Assembly (NCBI GenBank): GCA_028282405.1
Contig: JANQIA010000254.1
Span: forward strand, 1 to 50,676
DNA from: Rhodovibrionaceae bacterium
Lineage (GTDB): Bacteria > Pseudomonadota > Alphaproteobacteria > Kiloniellales > DSM-21159
Direction: 5' to 3'
DNA: 50,676 nucleotides
In this document: positions 26,371-34,704 of the stretch, one piece after another
Layout: every line of letters begins with the position of its first letter
Position numbering within the stretch: the stretch's first letter is position 1
The notes under the pieces: model-generated
Told to the model about the DNA's origin: nothing
Database searches by the model: none
The model's input: the letters and a program-made list of their open reading frames with translations, nothing else
Translations under genes and position numbers: made by a program

Positions 26371-27264
26371 CTAGGCGGCGTCCGAGACTCCCAGAAGCTC
26401 CTGCAGGCGCGAAACGGTGGCTTGGGAAGGTTGCTTGAGCGGCGGAAGCACCGCGCCGACCGGAATGCCGCGCATCGCCAGCGCCGTCTTCAAGGGACCC
26501 GGGTTGAGTTCCGAAAAGATCGCATCGATCAAAGGGAATATCTCGGCGTGGCGCTGCAGCCCCGCCGCCGTCTCGCCCTTGCGGAACAGCGCCAGGATCT
26601 CGGCCCAGACCTCGGGCATCAGGTTGGACGTCGCGAGCACGGCGCCGGGCGACCCCAGCGCAGCATGGGCGGGGAAGAGGTTCTCCTCCCCCGAGAGCAC
26701 GGCCATCTTGTCGCCCGCCATCTGCATCACGCGGATGAACTGGTCGAAATCCGGGTTGCAGTGCTTCATGCCGATGATGGTGCCGTCCTCCGCCAATCCG
26801 GCGATGGTCTCGGCGGTGAGCACCACGTTGGTCCGCCGCGGAATTTCGTAGAGCATGATGGGCAGCGGAACCGCATCGCGATAGGCGCGGACGTAGTCGC
26901 GCATCCCCTCCTGGGTGCCGATGGTATAGAAGGGCGTCAGCAGCATGATGGCGGCGGCGCCTGCAGCCTGGGCGTCTTGACCGGCTGCCACCGCTTCCCG
27001 AAAGCCCATGGCCAAGACGCCGGCCACCACCGGCACCCGCCCGGCCGCGGCATCGACCGTCGCTTGCACCATGCGCGCCCGCTCGCCCGCGGTCATGGCG
27101 GCGTACTCGCCGGTGCCGCCGTTAGGCACCAGACCAGCGGTGCCGTTGACGACGCAATGCTCGACCAGCCGCTTGGCGGCGGCGGCATCGACAGCACCGG
27201 CTTGGTCGAATGGCGTGACCAGCGCGGTGTAGATGCCGGTCAGGTCGTCTTTGGTCAGGGTCAT
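26371..27264 (-). CDS. DapA-family lyase/synthase (dihydrodipicolinate synthase-like)
   Basis: A class I aldolase-type TIM barrel of 297 residues. The pyruvate-binding GGTGEY motif (49-54), Tyr139 (YEIPRRT) and Schiff-base Lys167 (GMKHCN) are all present. Lysine biosynthesis is unlikely here because the gene lies in a catabolic operon with a TRAP transporter, a 2-hydroxyacid dehydrogenase and an FMN oxidase. Relatives in such operons cleave 2-keto-3-deoxy sugar acids, 4-hydroxy-2-oxo acids or similar compounds to pyruvate. The exact reaction is not readable. Confidence 0.9.
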   Translation of the reverse strand: MTLTKDDLTGIYTALVTPFDQAGAVDAAAAKRLVEHCVVNGTAGLVPNGGTGEYAAMTAGERARMVQATVDAAAGRVPVVAGVLAMGFREAVAAGQDAQAAGAAAIMLLTPFYTIGTQEGMRDYVRAYRDAVPLPIMLYEIPRRTNVVLTAETIAGLAEDGTIIGMKHCNPDFDQFIRVMQMAGDKMAVLSGEENLFPAHAALGSPGAVLATSNLMPEVWAEILALFRKGETAAGLQRHAEIFPLIDAIFSELNPGPLKTALAMRGIPVGAVLPPLKQPSQATVSRLQELLGVSDAA

Positions 27265-27289
27265 GGCTCTCTCCTTCAGATCAATGGTG

Positions 27290-28285
27290 TCAAATATTGG
27301 ATGCTGGGGCTTTGAGGCGCGCGGCGACCAGCGCGCGGTTGACGATGTGCTCCGGCAGCCCGCCGCTCAGCGCGGCCAACACCTGGCGGACGATGAGCTG
27401 CGAGCAGCGGTCTTTGGCTTCTAGAGTGTCGCCGGCGAAGTGTGGGCTGACGATCACATTGGGCAGCTTGAGCAGGGGGTCGTCCGGGCTCGGTGGCTCG
27501 GGGTCGAAGACATCGAGCCCGGCACCGGCGATCCCCCCGCTTTCCAGCGCGGCGACGAGTGCGGCCTGGTCGATCACCGGCCCGCGGGCGGTGTTGACCA
27601 GATAGGCACTGGGCTTCATGGCCCCGAGCAGCTCGGTCGAGACCAGGCCGGTGGTCTCCGGCAAATGCGGCAGATGCAGGCTCACCACGTCGGCGGCGGC
27701 GAAGCCCTCCTGCAGCGAAACCGGTTCCGCTCCCTCCCCCCGGATGACGTCTTCGGGCAGAGCCGGGTCGAAGGCCAATACCCGCATATTGAAGGCGAGG
27801 CGCAGGCGGCGCGCTGTCTCCCGCCCTGCCCGGCCGAAACCGACCACGAAGACGCTCTTGCCGTTGAGCTCGATAGGCAGATGCCGGTCGCGATGCTGGA
27901 AGTCGCCGGCGCGCACGGCCTTATCCGCCTCCACCAAATGGCGGCTGAGCGCCAGGATCAGCAACACCGCATGCTCGGCCACAGAGACGGCATTGGCGGT
28001 CGGCGCGTTGAGCACCAGAACGCCCTGCTCGCTGGCCGCGGGAACGTCGATGTTGTCGACCCCGACGCCGTGCTGGCCGACTACCTTGAGGCCGACCGCG
28101 GCCTCGAGTACGCGGCGGGTGATTTTCTCCACCCGGGTGATCATGGCGTCGTGCCGGCCGGTCGAAAGATGTTCGATCAGCGTTTCCTCCCGCCCGTTCG
28201 GGGCGAAGACGACCTCGGCTTCCGCCTGGAGCATCTCGACGCCGAGCGGTCGGATGGTCGGCTCGATCAGAAGCACGCGTGGCAT
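27290..28285 (-). CDS. NAD-dependent D-2-hydroxyacid dehydrogenase
   Basis: A 331-residue enzyme of the D-isomer 2-hydroxyacid dehydrogenase family (phosphoglycerate dehydrogenase/glyoxylate reductase group). The NAD loop GFGRAG is at 149-154. The catalytic trio is Arg234 (NTARGPVID), Glu263 (DPEPP) and His282 (SPHFAGDT). The start ATG 28285 has an AAGGAAGG site ten bases upstream. Another ATG at 28309 would overlap the dctM stop as ATGA and add eight residues. The much longer open frame to 29647 is a shadow of dctM. It probably interconverts a 2-oxo and 2-hydroxy acid in this operon. Confidence 0.92.
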   Translation of the reverse strand: MPRVLLIEPTIRPLGVEMLQAEAEVVFAPNGREETLIEHLSTGRHDAMITRVEKITRRVLEAAVGLKVVGQHGVGVDNIDVPAASEQGVLVLNAPTANAVSVAEHAVLLILALSRHLVEADKAVRAGDFQHRDRHLPIELNGKSVFVVGFGRAGRETARRLRLAFNMRVLAFDPALPEDVIRGEGAEPVSLQEGFAAADVVSLHLPHLPETTGLVSTELLGAMKPSAYLVNTARGPVIDQAALVAALESGGIAGAGLDVFDPEPPSPDDPLLKLPNVIVSPHFAGDTLEAKDRCSQLIVRQVLAALSGGLPEHIVNRALVAARLKAPASNI

Positions 28286-28305
28286 TGCAGGGGGGCCTTC
28301 CTTGA

Positions 28306-29613
28306 TCATTCGATGAAGCCGAAGAAGCGCGGCAAGGTGAGTGACAGCGCCGGCACCAAGGTCACCAGCACGAGGACCGTCAGGCTGGAGACCAGGAACG
28401 GCCACGTCTGCCGCACCAGGGCACCGAGCGTGACGCCGCCGACGGCGGAGCCCAGATAGAGCGCAAGTCCGTAGGGCGGCGTGATCAGGCTGATCATGAC
28501 GTTGACCACCATGATGACGCCGAACTGCACCGGGTGGACGCCGAGCTCGGCAACGATGGGGGTGAACAGCGGCGCGAAGAGCAGGAGCTGGACCGAGTCC
28601 GATATCCAGAGGCCGTTGAACAGAAAGAAGAGGTTGAGCAGTAACAGCACCACCAGCACGGAGACGTCGATGTGCGCGATGAAGTCGCTCAGCAGACTCG
28701 GCACCCGCTCGGCCGCGAAGATCCAGGAGATGATGCTGGCGAAACCGATGATCAGGTAGACCGCCGCCGTGGTCCGGGCCGAGCGGTCGAGCACCCCCCA
28801 AAGCTGCTTCAGCGAAAGGTTGCGGTAGACCAGGAAGCCGATCAGCACGGCGTAAGCGACGGCGACGGCCGCCGCCTCGGTGGCGGTGAAGACCCCAAAG
28901 ACAATGCCGCCCAGAATGATCGCCGGCATGAAGAGGGCCCAGAAGGCCTCCAGCACGATGCGGGCAGCCAGGGCAGCGGTCAGTCCCTCGATCGGCCGGC
29001 GACCGAAACCGTGGCGCCGCACCATAATCGCAACCACAAGGAAGAGCCCGAGGCCGATCATGATCCCGGGCACGATGCCAGCCAGGAACAACGCCCCGAT
29101 GGAGGTGTTGGTCAGGCTGGCGAAGATGATGAGCGGGATGCTCGGCGGGATGACGGGCCCTTGGATGGCGGAGCTGACGGTGAGCGCGGTGGCGAAGTCG
29201 GCGCGGTAGCCGTCCTGCTTCATCATGCGCACCTCGACCGGGCCGAGGGCGGAGATGTCGGCCAGGGCAGAGCCGGACACGCCGCCGAACAGCATGGAGG
29301 CCATGATGTTCATGTAGGCGAGGCCGCCACGGAAGCGCCCGACCAGAAGGCGCGAGAACTGCAGCAAGCGGTCGGTCATGCCGATCTGCGCCATCACCTC
29401 GCCGGCCACCACGAAGAGCGGAATGGATAGCCAGATGAAGACGTCCATGCCGGTGAAAAACTTGTGGGCGTAGACCGAGACGGCCGGCCACATGCCGGGC
29501 TCGACCACGAAGTAGGTTAGGGCCGCGGCCCCGATGGCGAAGATCACAGGGCTGCCGAAGATCAGCAGGACGAAGAGCGTGCCGATGCAGATCAGCAGCG
29601 AGTAGTCGGTCAT
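28306..29613 (-). CDS. dctM: TRAP transporter large permease (DctM)
   Basis: 435 residues, the usual size. Motifs include IPLFVVAGEVMAQIGMTDRL, SAIQGPVIPPSIPLIIFA and FGVFTATEAAAVAVAYAVL. It overlaps the small permease gene by four bases (ATGA) and lies just before the hydroxyacid dehydrogenase. It forms the third TRAP system of the window. Confidence 0.93.
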   Translation of the reverse strand: MTDYSLLICIGTLFVLLIFGSPVIFAIGAAALTYFVVEPGMWPAVSVYAHKFFTGMDVFIWLSIPLFVVAGEVMAQIGMTDRLLQFSRLLVGRFRGGLAYMNIMASMLFGGVSGSALADISALGPVEVRMMKQDGYRADFATALTVSSAIQGPVIPPSIPLIIFASLTNTSIGALFLAGIVPGIMIGLGLFLVVAIMVRRHGFGRRPIEGLTAALAARIVLEAFWALFMPAIILGGIVFGVFTATEAAAVAVAYAVLIGFLVYRNLSLKQLWGVLDRSARTTAAVYLIIGFASIISWIFAAERVPSLLSDFIAHIDVSVLVVLLLLNLFFLFNGLWISDSVQLLLFAPLFTPIVAELGVHPVQFGVIMVVNVMISLITPPYGLALYLGSAVGGVTLGALVRQTWPFLVSSLTVLVLVTLVPALSLTLPRFFGFIE

Positions 29614-30104
29614 CGCGCCGCGCCCCTCGCCAAGACGCGGGACACATCTCGGACCACCAGGAAGACCATCTGGAAGAGCATGAGCCCGGCCCCCAGCGGT
29701 ACGGCGAGATAGGGCCAGAACCAGGAGATCTGCGTTGCTGCCGTGGTGCGGGGCCAGGCCGTGACGGCCTGCTTCCAGCCTTCCACCATCAGCACCGCCA
29801 GGACGGCAAACAGCAGGACGCGGTAGAGGACGTTGCGCGCTACGATCACGCGGCGCGGCCAGAAGCGGTCGAAGAAGTCGACCGCGATCAGCTGCTCATC
29901 ACGCACCAGCACGCTGCCGACCAGCATGACCACCCAGATCATGGCATAGCGCGAGGCCTCCTCCGGCCACGGCAGCGCCGCGTTGAAGCCGAAACGCAGC
30001 ACCACCTGCAGAAAGAGGATGCAGACGACAAACAGCAGCAGCAGCCTGGCCAGCGTGCCCGCGGCCTGGGCCAACGCGGCGCTGACGCGCTCAAGCGCCT
30101 TCAT
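29610..30104 (-). CDS. dctQ: TRAP transporter small permease (DctQ)
   Basis: 164 residues with four hydrophobic helices (LLLLFVVCILFLQVVLRFGF; EEASRYAMIWVVMLVGSVLV; and two more). The EEASRYAMIW stretch and the DEQLIAVDFF sequence are DctQ family features. It lies between the binding-protein gene (about 100 bases upstream) and dctM, with which it overlaps. Confidence 0.9.
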   Translation of the reverse strand: MKALERVSAALAQAAGTLARLLLLFVVCILFLQVVLRFGFNAALPWPEEASRYAMIWVVMLVGSVLVRDEQLIAVDFFDRFWPRRVIVARNVLYRVLLFAVLAVLMVEGWKQAVTAWPRTTAATQISWFWPYLAVPLGAGLMLFQMVFLVVRDVSRVLARGAAR

Positions 30105-30207
30105 GGATGGGTCTCATGGCGATAGGCGGGAGTGAACGTGCAGGGCCGAGCGCAAGCGGTATCGGGGCGGGCATGCATGCACCCCACCCCGGACACCACG
30201 GCAAGTG

Positions 30208-31278
30208 TCAGCGTTGCGCCTCTTCGATGGCGGCCAGCAGCTTGTCGATCCAAGCCGGATCCACTTTCTGCTGCATGATCTCGAGGATCGGCGCACGGGT
30301 GGCATCGACGAAGGTCTGCATCTCGGCCGGCGAAGGCTGATAGATCTCGGTGTCTGCCTTGCGGATGGTCGCCAGGTCCTGCGACTCCTTGGCCTTGATG
30401 ATGCCGAGCATGGCGAAGGCCGCATCGTCCGCCGCTTTCTGAAAGACCGCCCGGTCGGCCTCAGAGAGGCCCTGGTAGAAGTCCTCGTTCATGGCGATCA
30501 GCGGCATGTTCAGCAGGTGATTGTCCAGGGTGTAGTACTTCTGGACCTCATGCAGGTTGGCCAGCAGCATGGTGTAGGGCGCGTTCTCCTGCCCGTCGAC
30601 AACACCGGTCTGCAGGGCGTTGTAAAGCTCGGCCCAGGCGATCGGCGTTGCCGAGGCGCCCAGCGCCTCGACCATCTCCACGTGGATGGGGATGTTCTGC
30701 ACCCGGATCTTCATGCCCTGCATGTCCTCGGCGGTCCTAATCGGCCGCTCGTTGTTCGAGAAGTTGCGGAAGGCAGAGGGCAGGTAGCTCAGGATGCGCA
30801 GGTTGCTTTTCTCGGCCACCGAGTCCGCAAGAGCCTTGCCGAAAGCACCGTTCATCACCTCACGCCCCACCGTGGTGGAGGGGAAGGTGTAGGGCATCTC
30901 CAGCACCTGGACGTTGGGGTCGAAGCTGGAGAGATGACCGGCGCTGATGCCGCCGACGATATGCACCACGCCGCGGGAGGTCTGCTCCATCATGGACTCG
31001 AGATCGCCGAGCTGCTTGTTGGGGAAGACCTGAATCTCGTAGCGGCCGTCGGTGCCGGCGGAGACGGCTTGGGAGAAGACCTCCGTATAGGCCCAATAGG
31101 GATGATCGAGCAGGTCGCCCTCACCCTCCGAGTGGGCAAACTTGACCACCGTCTGCGCCGAGACCGCCTGAGCGCCAGCGAAGCAAAGAGCGGCGGCCGC
31201 CGCGGCGGCAATCGTCGCGGCCCGGACCCCATTGCCCGGCCGGCGGCTTATACGGAACAGTGATTCTGACGTTCTCAT
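30208..31278 (-). CDS. dctP: TRAP transporter solute-binding protein (DctP family)
   Basis: A signal peptide rich in Ala (AATIAAAAAAALCFAGAQAV, cleaved near VSA-Q) leads a 356-residue binding protein. DctP features include ADSVAEKSNLRILSY, the DMQGMKIRVQNIPIHVEMVE stretch with the carboxylate-binding Arg, and YNALQTGVVDGQENAP. The latter is typical of the C4-dicarboxylate/sugar-acid branch. The ATG 31278 has a GGGAGAA site a few bases upstream. The ligand is likely an organic acid processed by the downstream enzymes. Confidence 0.93.
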   Translation of the reverse strand: MRTSESLFRISRRPGNGVRAATIAAAAAAALCFAGAQAVSAQTVVKFAHSEGEGDLLDHPYWAYTEVFSQAVSAGTDGRYEIQVFPNKQLGDLESMMEQTSRGVVHIVGGISAGHLSSFDPNVQVLEMPYTFPSTTVGREVMNGAFGKALADSVAEKSNLRILSYLPSAFRNFSNNERPIRTAEDMQGMKIRVQNIPIHVEMVEALGASATPIAWAELYNALQTGVVDGQENAPYTMLLANLHEVQKYYTLDNHLLNMPLIAMNEDFYQGLSEADRAVFQKAADDAAFAMLGIIKAKESQDLATIRKADTEIYQPSPAEMQTFVDATRAPILEIMQQKVDPAWIDKLLAAIEEAQR

Positions 31279-31300
31279 TGTTCGTTCTCCCTGTTGTGTT

Positions 31301-32101
31301 TCACCAGTCTTCGTATTGCTTCTTCGCCAACTGATCGGGCGAGAGCGCGCCTGGCAGGCTCTTCTCGACGCGCGGCTCGAGCTCCGTTGCGATGGAGATG
31401 TCGCCGGCCAGGTTTTCGTTCAGGTACTCGGCCAGCTGGTGGCGGTCGTGCAGCGCATGCTGGCGCGCGATCTGCTCGGCCAGCTCCGGTTCCCGCTGCT
31501 CGATAGCGAGAATGAGGTTCCGGTGGTCGGACTGCGTTTCCTGGATCTTCTCGGCGATGCTGCGTCCGGGCGTCGATGCATAAGAGTAGGGAATCGCCAT
31601 CATGCGCTGGCCGCGCAGTAAGAGCTGCTCGTAGGCCTCTGTCAGGTAGGCGTTGCGCCCGGCCTTGGCGACGGCGACGTGAAAGGCGGTATTGGCCGTG
31701 CCCAGCACCATGGGGTGGGGATCCGTGTCCGCGGCCTGGTCGAAAACGGCCTGCGCCTGCTTGATGTTCTGCAGATCCTTTTCCGTGCGGCGCTTGGCAG
31801 CCAGGCTGCTGGCGGCACGTTGCAGAAGGTCCAGGGATTCCATGAAGCGTGGAAAGTCGCTGATGATCAGCGCCGTGACCCGGGCCCGGCGATTGCGCCC
31901 GATGTCGACCAGCCCCTCCTTGGAAAGATGGATCAGCGCTTCGCGGATGGGCGTGCGGGAGACCTCGTAGCGCTGCGCCAAGCCCTCCTCGTCGATGTCC
32001 TCGCCCGGCTTCAAGGCGAGCGACAGGATGTCGTGCTTCAAGGCCTGATAGATATGGACCTTGCGCGGCTGTTGCTTTTGCTCCCGAGCTTTGTCCCCCA
32101 C
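31301..32101 (-). CDS. GntR/FCD-family transcriptional regulator
   Basis: A winged helix-turn-helix (YQALKHDILSLALKPGEDID, then EEGLAQRYEVSRTPIREALI) is followed by an all-helical FCD ligand domain. The GTG at 32101 is the preferred start, with an AGAAAGG site eight bases upstream, giving 266 residues; the longer frame to 32230 lies over an operator-like region. The gene heads the TRAP/hydroxyacid operon and most likely represses it until the substrate is bound. Confidence 0.9.
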   Translation of the reverse strand: MGDKAREQKQQPRKVHIYQALKHDILSLALKPGEDIDEEGLAQRYEVSRTPIREALIHLSKEGLVDIGRNRRARVTALIISDFPRFMESLDLLQRAASSLAAKRRTEKDLQNIKQAQAVFDQAADTDPHPMVLGTANTAFHVAVAKAGRNAYLTEAYEQLLLRGQRMMAIPYSYASTPGRSIAEKIQETQSDHRNLILAIEQREPELAEQIARQHALHDRHQLAEYLNENLAGDISIATELEPRVEKSLPGALSPDQLAKKQYEDW

Positions 32102-32120
32102 CCCGCGTGCCTTTCTTATT

Positions 32121-32140
32121 TTGTACAATTTCCGTATACG
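32121..32140. promoter_or_regulatory. Two adjacent palindromes, probable GntR operators
   Basis: TTGTACAA and CGTATACG are perfect 8-base palindromes whose centres are 12 bases apart. They lie 20-40 bases before the GntR start in an AT-rich strip that is unusual here. FCD-type GntR factors bind short palindromes with a central GTNNAC-like core, so autoregulation is plausible. Confidence 0.5.
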
Positions 32141-32165
32141 ATAAAAAATACCGATAATATACAGA

Positions 32166-32485
32166 ACTTCAGCCGTCAAGCATCGCCCAGTATGGCGCGC
32201 GACCTGTATCGCCTGATGCCGGGCAATCATGACGATCGGAGCGCGCTACGGGCCGCCTTTCCAGACATTGAGCCTGCAGTCGCGGTTGGACACGCCCGCC
32301 GGCGTGCTTCTGTTTCTCGACACGGTGGAAGCCGGCATCCATTCCGGCGTCTATTGCAAGCAACATTGCCATTGGCTGGAGCGCGCCCTGACCGAAGCCG
32401 AGGACGAGCCCGTCTATCTCTTTCTCCATCACCCGCCGATGGAGATCGGCATGCCGCGCCTCGACCAGTACCGAATCCTGCGGCT
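32166..32485 (+). pseudogene. Fragment of a CpdA-like metallophosphoesterase, frameshifted
   Basis: Two frames joined give the middle of a cyclic-AMP phosphodiesterase: RLMPGNHDDRSALRAAFPDI in one frame, then GVLLFLDTVEAGIHSG and EPVYLFLHHPPMEIGMPRLD in another. The GNHD and HHPP metal motifs are plain, but the N-terminus and the C-terminal GHxH motif are missing. The fragment ends where the IS630 fragment starts, so it was broken by insertion and deletion. Confidence 0.7.
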
Positions 32486-33153
32486 CGGGGGCTCTTGTGG
32501 GTCGAGAGGTGGTCGAGAATGACGACGGTTGCCGGCTTCAGGCGGGGCGCGAGTTGGGTCTCGACATAAGCGTCGAAGGTCGGTCCGTTCATGGCGCGGT
32601 CGACCACCCAGGGCGCGATCAGCCCGTTGCACGCCAGACCTGCGATGAAGGTTTGGGTGCGCCGCTTGCCGAAGGGCACGGGTCCGTAGAGGCGCTCGCC
32701 TATGGGCGCGCGACCGCGCAGTCGGGTCAAGTTGGTCTTGATGGAGGTCTCGTCGATAAAGACCAGGCGACGGGGTTCGCGACGCATGCGGGGCTGTCGG
32801 TGGCGTATCCAGCGCTGGCGCGCCTTGGCCACGTCGGGACGCTCATCCTCGGCGGCGATCAAGTCTTTTTATATGACTGCCCGACCCGAGCGAGCGCGCG
32901 GTTTACCGAGGAACGATGCGCCGCCACGCCACGCTCCACCTCAAGAGCCGCGGTCAGTTCATGCAAGGTCATGTCCGGTTGGGCGCGAACCTTCTCCAGC
33001 AGGAAGTCTATATGCGCCACCAGCTTGCCGAACTTCCCCGCCGGCCGGCCCTGAGGCTTCGCCGAGCACCCGCCCCGCTGATCGCGCCGAATCGCCCTCC
33101 CGGACGTAGGCGGCCAGACGCTCTCGAAGATCATTCGAGTAGGGTTTGCCCAT
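32486..33153 (-). mobile_element. Degraded IS630-family transposase
   Basis: On the minus strand the start MGKPYSNDLRERLAAYVREG is typical of IS630 transposases. The helix-turn-helix middle is deleted, and the sequence resumes in another frame at GRPAGKFGKLVAHIDFLLEK. Between SYKKT and IAAEDERPDVAKAR lies an A-run (TAAAAAG) and a frame change, as in the ORFA/ORFB frameshift of some IS630 elements. The DDE domain (VFIDETSIKTN, then VVILDHLSTHKS) stops at HKSP, before the last acidic residue. The element cannot be active. Confidence 0.8.
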
Positions 33154-33338
33154 GACACACCTCCATACACGGTGGATCACAAAGCGCCCCCCGTGGGAAT
33201 CCTCAACGATTCACATCAAAAGTGAAACGCTTTAGAAAAAACATAAATTTCTCGGGCAACACCCCAAGTGCTCTGAAGGCCACCGCTTCCTGCAGTACTT
33301 CACTCTTAATCGTCAACGTCATAGCCGCGGCATCCAGA

Positions 33339-33761
33339 TCAACTTTGTAAGCCGTTCTTACCCGGACCATCGTCAGCCAACACAGCCACCAGATCTCGCG
33401 CCGCCCCCAAGTGAAGCGCCAAGTCGTCGGCCGCAATACCGAAATGCGTTCTCAATTCGCTCATCCGTTCCTCCAACCGCATCAGGGCCAGGCCAAGCCG
33501 TTCGATTTCATCGTCTGACAATTTACCGCTCTCAACTCTGCGGATGGCCTGCCGCTCCACGAGTTGCCGCACCGTTTCGACCACGGCCAGGACGAGCCTC
33601 ACAAGATCATCCTCCGCGCCTTCTTCGGCTTTTGTCTCGAGGCCTTCGGGCCGCGGCAAGAGGTCGGCCCGATCAGGCACTTCCTTGGCATCCGCCCCGC
33701 TTCCGTCGTCGAGCAAGACCTTTCTTGTCATATCGCCGCTAATGCCCGCCCGGTCGATCAT
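33339..33761 (-). CDS. gvpK: Gas vesicle protein GvpK
   Basis: GvpK is a helical accessory protein needed for vesicle assembly in most clusters. The core LVRLVLAVVETVRQLVERQA, then IERLGLALMRLEERMSELRT and ADDLALHLG matches the family. The start is ATG 33761, overlapping the stop of the preceding gvpF/L gene as ATGA; the frame further upstream is a shadow. The first 45 residues are poorly conserved and acidic. It is the last recognisable gene of the gas-vesicle cluster and has 140 residues. No clear gene follows before the IS remnant: 33154-33338 holds only a short frame I do not trust. Confidence 0.92.
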   Translation of the reverse strand: MIDRAGISGDMTRKVLLDDGSGADAKEVPDRADLLPRPEGLETKAEEGAEDDLVRLVLAVVETVRQLVERQAIRRVESGKLSDDEIERLGLALMRLEERMSELRTHFGIAADDLALHLGAARDLVAVLADDGPGKNGLQS

Positions 33762-34477
33762 GCCTGCTCCTCTTTTCCGATGCCGGTCACGAAAGAGTAT
33801 GGAGCCCACGGGCCGGTGCAGCGCACCACGACTTCACCATGGCGCAATGCCAAGGCCTCGGCCGTATCGACGAATTCGCGCACTCCCTCACTCGCGATCA
33901 GAAAGGATGCTTTGAACAGCAACGGCAACTCATGCCCGCGATCCCAGGTGGCCTCCGCAGACAACGTCTCCAGCCGGCTAAGAACTGACATGGCGACCGC
34001 CTCACGCAGTTCGCAATGCGGCGCGCTTTGCCGGCGATCTGCCATTCGCGACCGCAGATATGCCGTCCCTGACGACCGGGCGCCATCTTTCTCGTATGGA
34101 TGGTGGCGGATTGGCACAGCGACCGCCGGGAGATTCGTGAGCACCCGAACGGCAATCTCGACCATACCGCTCACGCGCTGAAGCGCGCAGCACAATGCAA
34201 GCTGGCGCATCTCCAAGGCGGTGGTAAGCCGCCCGCGATGCGCAGTCGTGCCAAAACGCATCGGCAGCACCGCATGCCGCTCCATCAACGCGTCAAGAAC
34301 CTGGTCATGGCGGCAGACGTTGTCGGCCGTCGGCGCCACCATATCCGACTGAGCAACATCGCTGACGGCGGCAGCGAGACCGCCCACCGGCAGTGCCGCC
34401 ACACTCGACCGGTGGTGACCGCGGGGGATGGTCGTGCGGATCTCGCTACCATCTATGATTCCATAGACGTAGAGCAT
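33758..34477 (-). CDS. Gas vesicle GvpF/GvpL-family protein (fourth copy)
   Basis: GvpF/L proteins are assembly factors that bind GvpA. This one, 239 residues, starts MLYVYGIIDGSE and has the family features HAVLPMRFGT (end of the first domain) and CTGPWAPYSFV near the C-terminus. The central region is diverged. It starts two bases after the short GvpA paralogue and overlaps gvpK. Four family members in one cluster is a high number, and they probably have divided roles. Confidence 0.9.
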   Translation of the reverse strand: MLYVYGIIDGSEIRTTIPRGHHRSSVAALPVGGLAAAVSDVAQSDMVAPTADNVCRHDQVLDALMERHAVLPMRFGTTAHRGRLTTALEMRQLALCCALQRVSGMVEIAVRVLTNLPAVAVPIRHHPYEKDGARSSGTAYLRSRMADRRQSAPHCELREAVAMSVLSRLETLSAEATWDRGHELPLLFKASFLIASEGVREFVDTAEALALRHGEVVVRCTGPWAPYSFVTGIGKEEQA

Positions 34478-34479
34478 CG

Positions 34480-34704
34480 CTATGCCGGTCCTTCGACCCC
34501 CGTCGACAGCGGTTCTTGCACCGCCGTGCGCATGCGCTGGACGGCGTCGACCGAGCCCACCAGGACCTTAACGCCGACATAAATGAGATCGACGCCAGCC
34601 AACGAAATCGTCGCCTCTCCCCAGATCACCACCCCCTTGTTGAGGGCTCGGTCCAGGAGATCGGAGATCGCCAGTTCCTGCCGATCGGGAGAGTCAAGCG
34701 GCAT
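34480..34704 (-). CDS. Short GvpA-family paralogue (GvpS/GvpM-like)
   Basis: This 74-residue protein repeats the GvpA fold: ISDLLDRALNKGVVIWGEAT, then ISLAGVDLIYVGVKVLVGSV. Paralogues of this kind (GvpJ, M, S) are minor parts that help start or shape the vesicle. The C-terminal tail differs from GvpA. I set the start at ATG 34704, as the frame beyond is the shadow of the neighbouring gvpF/L; it overlaps that gene by 11 bases. Which of S or M it is cannot be settled by eye. Confidence 0.87.
   Translation of the reverse strand: MPLDSPDRQELAISDLLDRALNKGVVIWGEATISLAGVDLIYVGVKVLVGSVDAVQRMRTAVQEPLSTGVEGPA

Noticed and set aside
28309-29647. N-terminal half of the 785-residue minus-strand frame that ends in the hydroxyacid dehydrogenase
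   Set aside because: The first 450 residues are an Arg/His/Pro-rich shadow of dctM in another frame. The real dehydrogenase starts at 28285.
33203-33370. Possible 55-residue gene after gvpK (MVRVRTAYKVDLDAAAMTL...)
   Set aside because: It overlaps the end of gvpK in another frame, has no ribosome site I can see and matches no Gvp family. It could be real, but the support is too weak to list.
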